Source: UBA7398 sp947491605
GTDB taxonomy: Bacteria > Actinomycetota > Actinomycetes > Nanopelagicales > Nanopelagicaceae
Assembly (NCBI GenBank): GCA_947491605.1
Contig: CANLJW010000022.1
Span: forward strand, 1 to 15,419
Direction of reading: 5' to 3'
Length of the DNA: 15,419 nucleotides
The notes under the pieces were generated by a model. The model saw only the letters and a program-made list of their open reading frames with translations, ran no database searches and was not told the origin of the DNA. Of this stretch, positions 6,900-13,388 are shown one piece after another (position 1 is the stretch's first letter; each line of letters starts with the position of its first letter). The translations under genes and the position numbers were made by a program.

Positions 6900-8006
6900 A
6901 TGGCGATTTTAAGAAAAAAATCAGCAAAAACTATCCCAACTTCAGATTTTGGTATTAGCGGTGAGCCAATAAATAGAAATCATCCCTTCTATTTTGGATT
7001 TGTTGCAGCCGCTGGCGCAATTACAGCTTTAACCATGATGCGAGCGCTCGCCTCGGCTAGCCAAGTTTTCGTACTAATCATAATTTCACTTTTTTTTGCC
7101 ATGGGATTAAACCCTGCTGTGGCCGCGATTCAAAGTAAAGGTCTCTCTAGAAAACAGGCTGTGGTCGCAATAATTTTTGGCTTACTCTTATTCATTGCGA
7201 TTTTTATCGTTATTGTAATTCCACCTCTAATAAAACAAGTTAACTCATTTATAAGCGGTGCCCCACAACTAGTTGATTCGCTCCGACAAAATGCTGGCAT
7301 TGCAAAATTTAATGACCAATTTGGATTGATCGATACGCTCGATAATAAATTACAAGAGTGGATTAAGAATGGAAAATTAGCTACATCCGCATTTGGTGGT
7401 GTTCTTGGAGTCGGTAAGACCGTGATTTCGGGAACGCTCTCCGCGCTAACCATTATCGTGTTGACGCTTTATTTCATTGCTTCGTTGCCGAGCGTAACAG
7501 AGATGGCTTATCGGTTAGTGCCAGCATCTCGTCGTGAACGAGTTACAAGATTAAGTGATGCAATCATCAAAAGAGTTGGTGCATTCGTGGGCAGCCAAGT
7601 GATTGTTGCAATTCTTGCCGGAATATTTGTTTTGGTATTGGCACTGATTCTTACTCTGCCATATTCAGCTGCACTTGCCATGATTGTGCTCTTCTGTGGA
7701 TTAATTCCGCTAGTTGGTCACTTCCTAGGGATTTCAATAGTCACAATTGTTGCGTTATCGCAATCCCCTAAAACCGCAATAATCGCTTTTCTTGGTTATG
7801 TAATTTATGTCCAAATTGAGAACTACGTAATCACCCCAAGAATCATGAAGAAATCGCTTGCAATTCCTGGGCTTGTCACAATTGTGGCTGCGCTATTAGG
7901 AACTTCACTTCTAGGATTAGTCGGTGGAATTTTAGCGGTGCCAATTGCTGCGGCAATTTTATTAATTCTTGATGAAGTTGTTTATCCAAACGCTGCTAAA
8001 TCTTAA
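6900..8006 (+). CDS. AI-2E/PerM family membrane protein
   Basis: 368-residue integral membrane protein of the AI-2E (TqsA/PerM) family, exporter-like permeases whose members include autoinducer-2 exporters and Na+/H+ antiporters. The substrate here is not predictable. Architecture: a short basic N-terminus (RKKSAKK-like, 5-11), two membrane segments (about 30-50 and 55-75), the family-typical GLSRKQAVV loop (81-89), a third segment, an amphipathic linker (about 110-165), and a hydrophobic C-terminal block with the conserved IENYVITPRIM stretch followed by GGILAVPIAA. Length is normal. The ATG is preceded by TAGAAT at 6888-6893 with a 6-base spacer and no Shine-Dalgarno, so translation is probably leaderless. 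It ends in a 4-base TTAA overlap with the convergent hydrolase stop. Confidence 0.9.
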   Translation: MAILRKKSAKTIPTSDFGISGEPINRNHPFYFGFVAAAGAITALTMMRALASASQVFVLIIISLFFAMGLNPAVAAIQSKGLSRKQAVVAIIFGLLLFIAIFIVIVIPPLIKQVNSFISGAPQLVDSLRQNAGIAKFNDQFGLIDTLDNKLQEWIKNGKLATSAFGGVLGVGKTVISGTLSALTIIVLTLYFIASLPSVTEMAYRLVPASRRERVTRLSDAIIKRVGAFVGSQVIVAILAGIFVLVLALILTLPYSAALAMIVLFCGLIPLVGHFLGISIVTIVALSQSPKTAIIAFLGYVIYVQIENYVITPRIMKKSLAIPGLVTIVAALLGTSLLGLVGGILAVPIAAAILLILDEVVYPNAAKS

Positions 8007-8713
8007 ATTTCTAACGGTAGTGGTAGCGCTGCGGGGTTGATAATTTTTAATATCTCGGTTAGCGCGATGTAAACAAACGGTTCCCCAACCCAGAGATGTT
8101 TAGCGCCATCAATTCCAAGAACTTTTGCTTGTGGAATTAGGGAGAATTTACTCCTAGCTTCATCTGGTTTTAAAAATTCATCAAACTCTGGCACCAGTGC
8201 AATAACTGGCCGGCCATCTTTTGCCCAAAAAGTTAATTCGATTTCACTAGTTCGTCGAAGTGGTGGGCTGAGCAAAATTAATCCTTTGATTCGTAGATCT
8301 TTTGCATATGACAAAGCTAATTCAGTTCCAAAGGACCAACCAATCACCCACAAATTTTCTAAATTTAATTCCGTAAATGCATATTCAACCGCGGCTTCAA
8401 CATCGTATTTTTCACTCTCGCCATTTCCAAATTCACCATCACTTCTACCAGCTTCACTTTCCGTACCTCTAGTGTTAAATCGAAGTACTGTGATATCTGC
8501 CAACGCCGGTAACCGATTTGCAGCTTTCTTAAAAATATGGCTATCCATCATGCCACCATGGGTTGGCAGCGGGTGTAAACAAAGGAGCGTAGCTACTGCC
8601 GGCTTTAACGGAGTTGCCACTTCTCCAATTAAATTCAATCCATCGACGGTATGAATCGTGATTTTTTGCCGATTTGCTGGCAAAACAGTACTCGGACGGA
8701 TTAACTCAGACAC
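8003..8713 (-). CDS. Alpha/beta hydrolase
   Basis: 236-residue cytoplasmic alpha/beta-hydrolase-fold protein. The nucleophile elbow is GWSFG with Ser127, the acid is probably Asp178 (VPEFDEF), and the base is His206 in DGAKHLW, all in the expected order. An oxyanion/HGG-type loop is present at LHPLPTHGG (about 46-54), and the RFNTRG strand is typical of the short 'alpha/beta hydrolase, OsmC-like or KTSC-type' esterase group. The exact substrate is unknown. I use GTG at 8713 rather than the TTG one codon earlier, because the -10 hexamer TAAACT lies exactly 6 bases before the GTG, as in its neighbours. It is divergent from the aldehyde dehydrogenase across 22 bases, suggesting co-expression; a shared ester/aldehyde catabolic role is only a guess. 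Confidence 0.87.
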   Translation of the reverse strand: MSELIRPSTVLPANRQKITIHTVDGLNLIGEVATPLKPAVATLLCLHPLPTHGGMMDSHIFKKAANRLPALADITVLRFNTRGTESEAGRSDGEFGNGESEKYDVEAAVEYAFTELNLENLWVIGWSFGTELALSYAKDLRIKGLILLSPPLRRTSEIELTFWAKDGRPVIALVPEFDEFLKPDEARSKFSLIPQAKVLGIDGAKHLWVGEPFVYIALTEILKIINPAALPLPLEI

Positions 8714-8719
8714 CAAATC

Positions 8720-8725
8720 AGTTTA
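8720..8725 (-). promoter_or_regulatory. Predicted -10 box of alpha/beta hydrolase gene (leaderless)
   Basis: TAAACT on the minus strand, ending 6 bases before the GTG at 8713. It shares two bases (8724-8725) with the plus-strand -10 box of the aldehyde dehydrogenase. Confidence 0.6.
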
Positions 8726-8729
8726 CTCT
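8724..8729 (+). promoter_or_regulatory. Predicted -10 box of aldehyde dehydrogenase gene (leaderless)
   Basis: TACTCT, ending 6 bases before the ATG at 8736, with no Shine-Dalgarno between. A weak -35-like TTAACT lies at 8701-8706, 17 bases upstream, inside the start of the divergent hydrolase gene. Confidence 0.62.
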
Positions 8730-8735
8730 GTCGCC

Positions 8736-10217
8736 ATGGCAAAAATAGAAACCTTCGCAAGCCTTGATCCTGCTACTGGAATTGAAGTGGGTCGATACCC
8801 AAATACCTCAAGTTTAGAAGTATTTAAAATCGTAGCCGATGCAAAGAGCGCAGCTAAATCATGGGAAACGTTTGGATTTGCAAAACGAAAAAAAATTCTT
8901 TTAAAGTGGGCAGCGTTATTAACTAGGGAAATTGATGTCGGAGCTTTGTTAATTAAATCTGAAACTGGAAAACCAATCGGTGATGCGCGTTTGGAATTAA
9001 CGCTAGCTATTTCGCAGATTGCGTGGGCAGCCAAGAGCGCTGGTCGAATTCTTGCTACCCAATCTCGCCCTGCTGGAATTCTCATGTTTAATATGTCGGC
9101 AAAAGTAGAGCGCTCACCTTATGGCGTGGTTGGCGTAATTGGACCTTGGAACTACCCAGCATTTACACCAATGGGGTCGATTGCATATGCGTTAGCTGCG
9201 GGCAACACCGTGGTATTTAAACCAAGTGAGTACACACCCGGAGTTGGTTCCTGGTTGAGCGAAACATTTAAACGGGTAGCGCCATTTGATTCAATTTTCA
9301 CCACGATAACTGGGTTACCAGAAACCGGTAAAGCGCTTACTGAAAGCGCGATCGATAAAATTTCATTTACTGGATCTACTAAAACCGCAAAAATAGTTGG
9401 CCAAATTTGTGCGGCTCGGATGATCCCAGTTGTTCTTGAATGCGGTGGTAAAGACGCAGTCTTGGTAGATCGCGATGCCGATTTGGCGCTGGCTGCTGAA
9501 AATACGCTCTGGTCCGCCATGTCTAACGCGGGACAATCTTGTATTGGCGCAGAACGAGTTTATGTACATAGCGAGGTCGCCAATAAATTTATTGAAATTA
9601 TCACCGCAATGGCTAAGCAATTAAAAACTGGCGTTACCGAAGGCGATAGTTATGGGCCTGCAACCAGGCCAGCTCAATTAAAAGTTATTTCCGCACATAT
9701 TAAAGATGCAGCAGATCAAGGGGCCACTTTCATTTTAGGTAGCCCGAACTCAGTCCATGAGAGATATGTAGATCCCGTCATCATGTGCGATGTGCCGGAA
9801 AATTCAACTGCAGTAACTGATGAGACTTTTGGTCCAACGTTAGTGATTAATCGAGTTGAAAATATGTCTGTAGCGATCCAGCTAGCTAACGCCACTCGCT
9901 ATGGCTTAGGAGCATCGGTCTGGTCGAAACGAAGCGGTGAGAAAATTGCGAGCCAATTGCAATGCGGTATGGTCTCAATCAATTCAGTCTTTTTATTTGC
10001 AGCGATTGCATCGGTCCCATTTGGCGGCATTAAAGATAGTGGGATTGGTCGAATCCATGGCGCCGAAGGACTTCTTGAATTTGCTTACGCACGAACTATT
10101 GTGCGACCAATCTTTAAAATTCCAATTGTTTTCACAACATTTAAGCGAAGTGAATTTGCAGATAAATTCATTATGAAACTTGTAAAAGTTTTACACGGCA
10201 AAAAAAGATTTAATTAA
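8736..10217 (+). CDS. Aldehyde dehydrogenase family protein
   Basis: NAD(P)+-dependent aldehyde dehydrogenase of 493 residues, full length. Key residues: Asn139 in GPWNYP, Lys162 in FKPSE, cofactor-loop FTGSTKTAK (211-219), general-base Glu235 in VLECGGKDA, catalytic Cys269 in NAGQSCIG, cofactor-ribose Glu364 region in DETFGP, and FGGIKDSGIGR near the C-terminus. The overall style is closest to succinate-semialdehyde and related broad-range dehydrogenases, but the substrate cannot be fixed by eye. The open frame reaches back to 8658, but ATG 8736 (MAKIETF) is the sensible start: the longer version would overlap the divergent hydrolase, and TACTCT at 8724-8729 sits 6 bases before 8736. The C-terminus carries a basic tail (KVLHGKKRFN) after a hydrophobic stretch, which may contact the membrane. 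Confidence 0.93.
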   Translation: MAKIETFASLDPATGIEVGRYPNTSSLEVFKIVADAKSAAKSWETFGFAKRKKILLKWAALLTREIDVGALLIKSETGKPIGDARLELTLAISQIAWAAKSAGRILATQSRPAGILMFNMSAKVERSPYGVVGVIGPWNYPAFTPMGSIAYALAAGNTVVFKPSEYTPGVGSWLSETFKRVAPFDSIFTTITGLPETGKALTESAIDKISFTGSTKTAKIVGQICAARMIPVVLECGGKDAVLVDRDADLALAAENTLWSAMSNAGQSCIGAERVYVHSEVANKFIEIITAMAKQLKTGVTEGDSYGPATRPAQLKVISAHIKDAADQGATFILGSPNSVHERYVDPVIMCDVPENSTAVTDETFGPTLVINRVENMSVAIQLANATRYGLGASVWSKRSGEKIASQLQCGMVSINSVFLFAAIASVPFGGIKDSGIGRIHGAEGLLEFAYARTIVRPIFKIPIVFTTFKRSEFADKFIMKLVKVLHGKKRFN

Positions 10218-10525
10218 TATCTAGGAGCGTTTCTAGTTCGTTCCGTTTTTGGTTTGCGATCATCGCGTTTGTCCCAACATGCAGTGTGCCAATGTCTACG
10301 GCTTTCAACATCATGTTCTATCCAGGCAACTGTGTGAGGAGTTGCCATCGGAATTATTTGATCACATCCAGGACACCGATAAGGTTTGGTGGAACCCGAG
10401 CCAGTAATCCGGCGCACCCGATAAATTCCTTCATCATGTTCTTCGATAGTTTCATGAGAAGCAGCCACTTCGCGTTCGGCAGGCTTTGGGCCGCGACGTT
10501 TAGGGTGATTTCGGCGTGGGCTCAT
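10214..10525 (-). CDS. Small zinc-ribbon-like protein (actinobacterial 'ATP/GTP-binding protein')
   Basis: 103-residue, strongly basic protein. A basic N-terminus (SPRRNHPKRRGPKP) is followed by an acidic patch and a small metal-binding-like domain: CPGC (Cys51, Cys54) and, further on, His78, His80 and Cys83 in RHWHTACW. This is consistent with one zinc site. It ends in RTRNAPRY. From memory, close relatives across Actinobacteria start MSPRRNRP, end RNAPRY and are often labelled 'ATP/GTP-binding protein' without experimental support; I see no nucleotide-binding motif. The ATG at 10531 gives MLMSPRR; I choose the second ATG (10525) because it matches the family start and lies 7 bases after the -10 hexamer TATTCT. 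Function unknown; nucleic-acid binding is plausible. The stop overlaps the aldehyde dehydrogenase stop by 4 bases. Confidence 0.85.
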   Translation of the reverse strand: MSPRRNHPKRRGPKPAEREVAASHETIEEHDEGIYRVRRITGSGSTKPYRCPGCDQIIPMATPHTVAWIEHDVESRRHWHTACWDKRDDRKPKTERTRNAPRY

Positions 10526-10531
10526 GAGCAT

Positions 10532-10537
10532 TAGAAT
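10532..10537 (+). promoter_or_regulatory. Predicted -10 box of ABC exporter operon (leaderless)
   Basis: TAGAAT, ending 6 bases before the ATG at 10544, within the second copy of TTAGAATAGCG (10531-10541). No Shine-Dalgarno and no good -35 element are visible. Confidence 0.65.
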
Positions 10538-10538
10538 A
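10533..10538 (-). promoter_or_regulatory. Predicted -10 box of zinc-ribbon protein gene (leaderless)
   Basis: TATTCT on the minus strand, ending 7 bases before the ATG at 10525. It covers five of the six bases of the plus-strand TAGAAT that serves the ABC exporter. Confidence 0.6.
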
Positions 10539-10543
10539 GCGAA

Positions 10544-11407
10544 ATGCTGCGCCCGTTAGTAATTGATGTTTCGAATTTAACGAAAACTTATGGTGGTAAA
10601 ACTGCAGTTAACGGGATAGATCTACAAGTCCACAAGGGCGAAGTATTCGCACTGTTAGGCCCAAATGGTGCCGGTAAAACAACGACAGTCGAAATTTTAG
10701 AAGGTTATCGAGGGCGCGATAGCGGCAAAGTATCGGTTCTTGGTTTTGATCCTAATGCAAAAGTAAGTAAATCAGCAGAGCGCGCATGGCGCGATCAAAT
10801 TGGCATTGTTCTACAAACTACAATGGATGCACTTGATTTAACGGTTCGCGAAACCCTAACTCACTTCGCAAAATATTATACAAATCCTAAAGATTCAAAC
10901 GCAGTTATTGAATCAATCGGTTTGACTGAAAAAGTAGATGAAAAAGTTCGAACCCTATCTGGTGGCCAACGTCGCAGGTTAGATGTTGCGCTCGGAATAA
11001 TTGGCAGACCTGAGTTGCTTTTCTTAGATGAGCCAACAACTGGTTTCGATCCTGAAGCTCGACGTGCATTTTGGGAATTAATCCGAAACCTTCGCGATGA
11101 GGGCACTTCAATTTTATTAACTACCCACTATTTAGATGAAGCTGAAGCATTAGCCGATCGGGTGGCCGTTATTAATAATGGCCAGATTCTAGAAGTAGCA
11201 ACCCCGAAAACGCTCGGTGGCCGAGCGAATTCTAAAGTTGAGATTTCTTGGATTGAAAATGGCGAACCCCGATCTAGATTTAGCGATACCCCGACTGCAA
11301 CGGTTCAAGAATTAGCGGCGCGATTAGGCGGCGAAATAGCTGGATTAACGGTTACTCGCCCAACTTTGGAAGATATTTATCTCAAAATGATTGGTGAAAA
11401 TTCATGA
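10544..11407 (+). CDS. ABC-2 type exporter, ATP-binding subunit (DrrA-like)
   Basis: 287-residue cytoplasmic ATPase of an ABC-2 (drug/polysaccharide-type) exporter. Walker A GPNGAGKTT (39-47), Q-loop Gln91, signature LSGGQRRR (138-145), Walker B LLFLDEP (158-164), D-loop near 169, and H-loop His195 in TTHYLDEAEA are all intact. The C-terminal extension (about 225-287, ending in a PTLEDIYLKM segment) is characteristic of DrrA/CcmA-like subunits. The ATG follows TAGAAT (10532-10537) by 6 bases with no Shine-Dalgarno, so the message is probably leaderless. The gene overlaps the permease by ATGA, indicating a coupled operon. Substrate unknown. Confidence 0.94.
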   Translation: MLRPLVIDVSNLTKTYGGKTAVNGIDLQVHKGEVFALLGPNGAGKTTTVEILEGYRGRDSGKVSVLGFDPNAKVSKSAERAWRDQIGIVLQTTMDALDLTVRETLTHFAKYYTNPKDSNAVIESIGLTEKVDEKVRTLSGGQRRRLDVALGIIGRPELLFLDEPTTGFDPEARRAFWELIRNLRDEGTSILLTTHYLDEAEALADRVAVINNGQILEVATPKTLGGRANSKVEISWIENGEPRSRFSDTPTATVQELAARLGGEIAGLTVTRPTLEDIYLKMIGENS

Positions 11408-12195
11408 AACAAATTTCCACTATTCAATTGGGATTAGCTAGAGGTGCGCTTGAAATAAAACAATTTAATCGACAACGTGAATCGGTAGTTTTTACAATCT
11501 TATTTCCGGTGATTTTACTATTTATTTTCGGTTCGGTTTTCAACGACAGTATCGCTCCGGGTGTAACTTTCAGCCAATATTTTGTGGCAGGAATGATTGC
11601 TTCTGGCCTAGTAAATTCTGGATTCCAACAGCTTGCAATTTCAATTCCAATGGAGCGAGATTTAGGAACGCTAAAGCGATTACGCGGTACGCCAATGCCA
11701 GCTACTGCATATTTCATCGGCAAAGGAATTCAAGTTCTTTACTCAATGTTCTTGCAATTAGTGCTTTTACTTTTCTTTGGCACAATTTTCTTTGGGCTTG
11801 AACTTCCAACCCAGCCAATTAAGTGGCTTACTTTTACTTGGTTAATTATCTTGGGAACTGCCTCTTCAACTCTTCTTGGAATTGCATTTTCAGTTGTGCC
11901 AAAATCTGGCAGAGGCGCCTCTGCAGTAGTTTCACCAGTTGTAATCGTGCTCCAATTCTTTAGTGGAGTTTTCTTTATTTTTACTACCTTGCCATCATGG
12001 ATGCAACATTTCGCAGCGATATTTCCACTCAAATGGTTAACCCAAGGAATGCGCTCAGTCTTCTTGCCCGACAGTTTCGCCACTCAAGAAGCTGCTAAAT
12101 CTTGGGAGATAAATAAAATTGCCATTATTTTGATCGCTTGGTTAATTGCTGGAGTTTTCATCTCGCTCAAAACTTTTAAGTGGACGAAGGAATGA
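11404..12195 (+). CDS. ABC-2 type exporter permease
   Basis: 263-residue integral membrane subunit, about six membrane segments (roughly 29-48, 58-78, 108-130, 139-163, 172-194, 236-254), of the ABC-2 permease family. Typical features are the amphipathic N-terminal helix, the cytoplasmic loop ERDLGTLKRLRGTPM (84-98) that contacts the ATPase, and the late FPLKWLTQGMR stretch. It partners the preceding ATPase as a half-transporter dimer exporting an unknown compound. The start overlaps the ATPase stop (ATGA), and a GGTGA ribosome site lies about 7 bases upstream. Its own stop overlaps the start of the secreted-protein gene in the same ATGA manner. Confidence 0.92.
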   Translation: MKQISTIQLGLARGALEIKQFNRQRESVVFTILFPVILLFIFGSVFNDSIAPGVTFSQYFVAGMIASGLVNSGFQQLAISIPMERDLGTLKRLRGTPMPATAYFIGKGIQVLYSMFLQLVLLLFFGTIFFGLELPTQPIKWLTFTWLIILGTASSTLLGIAFSVVPKSGRGASAVVSPVVIVLQFFSGVFFIFTTLPSWMQHFAAIFPLKWLTQGMRSVFLPDSFATQEAAKSWEINKIAIILIAWLIAGVFISLKTFKWTKE

Positions 12196-12746
12196 AACAG
12201 CGCTTAACTCTTCTACTTTCAGTGGTGCTAATTCTTGGATTTGGCACACCTTCGGCTAGCGACGCATCCTTAAAACCAGCTGCAAAAGCGAGCGCTAAAC
12301 CAATCCCATCGCCAACTCCAAAATGGCCACCAGTTGGATTTGTTGCTAAAGATGGAGTGTATGCAAAAATTCCAACCGGAAAAGAATTGATTGGCGTGCT
12401 TTCCGCTAAAACCACGCTAGCTTCTGACGTAAAACTTTGTAAGAAATATGCTTGTGGTGCTGTAATAGTTGCGGCTGAAAAAAGTTGCCAATGGTGGGAA
12501 ATTCAGTCAGTTGTTTATGGACCCACATCTGATGTCGATACGGCTACCGTCCGATATGGCTCTACCAAAACCATTGCAAAATCAACTTATTCACAAGAGC
12601 AAAAAACTATTCTTTTGATTAGCAAGGAACCGCTGGTTTCGGGGGTTTACATCAGCGGAATTAGACTTATGTGCCAACGCGGCGCATCCATAATTCCATA
12701 TCCATCAAATAGTTACGCGCCAGATTCGGCACGAATAAAGAATTAG
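12192..12746 (+). CDS. Secreted protein of unknown function, coupled to ABC exporter
   Basis: 184 residues from the ATG at 12192, which overlaps the permease stop in ATGA and has GAAGGA immediately upstream; the GTG at 12180 is an unlikely alternative. An N-terminal Sec-type signal (basic MKQR, hydrophobic 5-18, small residues TPSASDA near 19-25) has no lipobox cysteine, so a secreted or wall-associated protein is expected. A low-complexity Ala/Lys/Ser/Pro linker follows (about 26-48). The folded part (about 50-184) holds four cysteines (in KLC, YAC, KSC and LMC), enough for two disulfides, and looks beta-rich. I do not recognise the family. Tight coupling with the ABC-2 exporter suggests shared use, for example an accessory or substrate-handling protein; that is inference. 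The stop overlaps the convergent pduO stop by 4 bases. Confidence 0.8.
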   Translation: MKQRLTLLLSVVLILGFGTPSASDASLKPAAKASAKPIPSPTPKWPPVGFVAKDGVYAKIPTGKELIGVLSAKTTLASDVKLCKKYACGAVIVAAEKSCQWWEIQSVVYGPTSDVDTATVRYGSTKTIAKSTYSQEQKTILLISKEPLVSGVYISGIRLMCQRGASIIPYPSNSYAPDSARIKN

Positions 12747-13315
12747 CGATTAGCTCCAGGAACCCAGAGTTCATCACCATGTATTTTATTTTCATGGCGC
12801 GCTAGTACGAATAATAAATCTGAAAGTCGGTTCAGATACTTTGCGGTTAATGGATTTACCCCAGTACCAAACCCATGGATAGCATGCCAAGTGCATCGTT
12901 CGGCTCTACGAGTAATAGTTCTAGCCACATGCAAATGTGAGGATGCGGGAGTTCCGGAAGGTAAAACAAAAGAACGAAGCGGTTCTAATTCAGCGTTATA
13001 TTTATCAATCTGCTCTTCTAAATAAGAAATTTGGGTTTCTAAAACTCGGAGGGGTTCATGGGCTGGCGCATCAATAACTGGGGTACAAAGGTCAGCACCA
13101 ACATCAAACAAATCGTTTTGGATACGTACCAATAACTTGCGCACATCACTATTTAAGGTTTCAGCAGTTAGGACAACACCGATATAAGAATTTGCTTCAT
13201 CGACCGTTGCATAAGCTTCTAATCGAGGATCATTTTTTGATGTGCGGCTCATATCGCCTAACGAAGTTGTGCCATCATCACCAGTTTTTGTATAAATCCT
13301 CGTCAAATGAACCAT
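12743..13315 (-). CDS. Cob(I)alamin adenosyltransferase, PduO type
   Basis: 190-residue ATP:cob(I)alamin adenosyltransferase that makes adenosylcobalamin, the cofactor of methylmalonyl-CoA mutase, and hands it over in the cytoplasm. The ATP-binding N-terminus TRIYTKTGDDGTTSLGD (5-21) is canonical. LRSFVLPSGTPASSHLHV (113-130), ARTITRRAER (131-140) and LNRLSDLLFVLAR (161-173) form the helical core, and the C-terminus ends in ELWVPGANR. The length is normal for the stand-alone PduO form. The ATG at 13315 lies 6 bases after the -10 hexamer TAGGCT, so leaderless translation is likely. It is divergent from murA; from memory the same pair (Rv1314c, Rv1315) is adjacent in M. tuberculosis. With meaB and mce in the window, it points to an active B12-dependent methylmalonyl-CoA branch. 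Confidence 0.94.
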   Translation of the reverse strand: MVHLTRIYTKTGDDGTTSLGDMSRTSKNDPRLEAYATVDEANSYIGVVLTAETLNSDVRKLLVRIQNDLFDVGADLCTPVIDAPAHEPLRVLETQISYLEEQIDKYNAELEPLRSFVLPSGTPASSHLHVARTITRRAERCTWHAIHGFGTGVNPLTAKYLNRLSDLLFVLARHENKIHGDELWVPGANR

Positions 13316-13321
13316 AGTATG

Positions 13322-13327
13322 AGCCTA
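13322..13327 (-). promoter_or_regulatory. Predicted -10 box of pduO-type gene (leaderless)
   Basis: TAGGCT on the minus strand, ending 6 bases before the ATG at 13315. Same geometry as the other leaderless candidates. Confidence 0.58.
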
Positions 13328-13337
13328 ATAGAGCCAT

Positions 13338-13343
13338 TACGAT
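13338..13343 (+). promoter_or_regulatory. Candidate -10 box of murA
   Basis: TACGAT fits TANNNT and would start transcription near 13350, giving a leader of about 39 bases that contains the ribosome site. A second candidate, TAGTAT at 13315-13320, cannot be excluded. Confidence 0.35.
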
Positions 13344-13375
13344 GTAGCCAATTAGAAGCGCCGATTGATTAATTT

Positions 13376-13382
13376 AGGGAGG
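13376..13382 (+). promoter_or_regulatory. Strong Shine-Dalgarno of murA
   Basis: AGGGAGG with a 6-base spacer to the ATG at 13389. It fixes the start over the upstream TTG at 13365 and is the strongest ribosome site in the window. Confidence 0.88.
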
Positions 13383-13388
13383 CCCGCC

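Larger units (their letters stand above)
10531..10541 (+). repeat. TTAGAATAGCG promoter block, copy 2
   Basis: Exact match to 6887-6897. Here it lies between the divergent zinc-ribbon and ABC exporter genes and also supplies the minus-strand TATTCT. Confidence 0.7.

Noticed and set aside
13365..13388. Longer MurA starting at the TTG at 13365
   Set aside because: The extra codons read through the AGGGAGG ribosome site, and the ATG at 13389 matches the family N-terminus.
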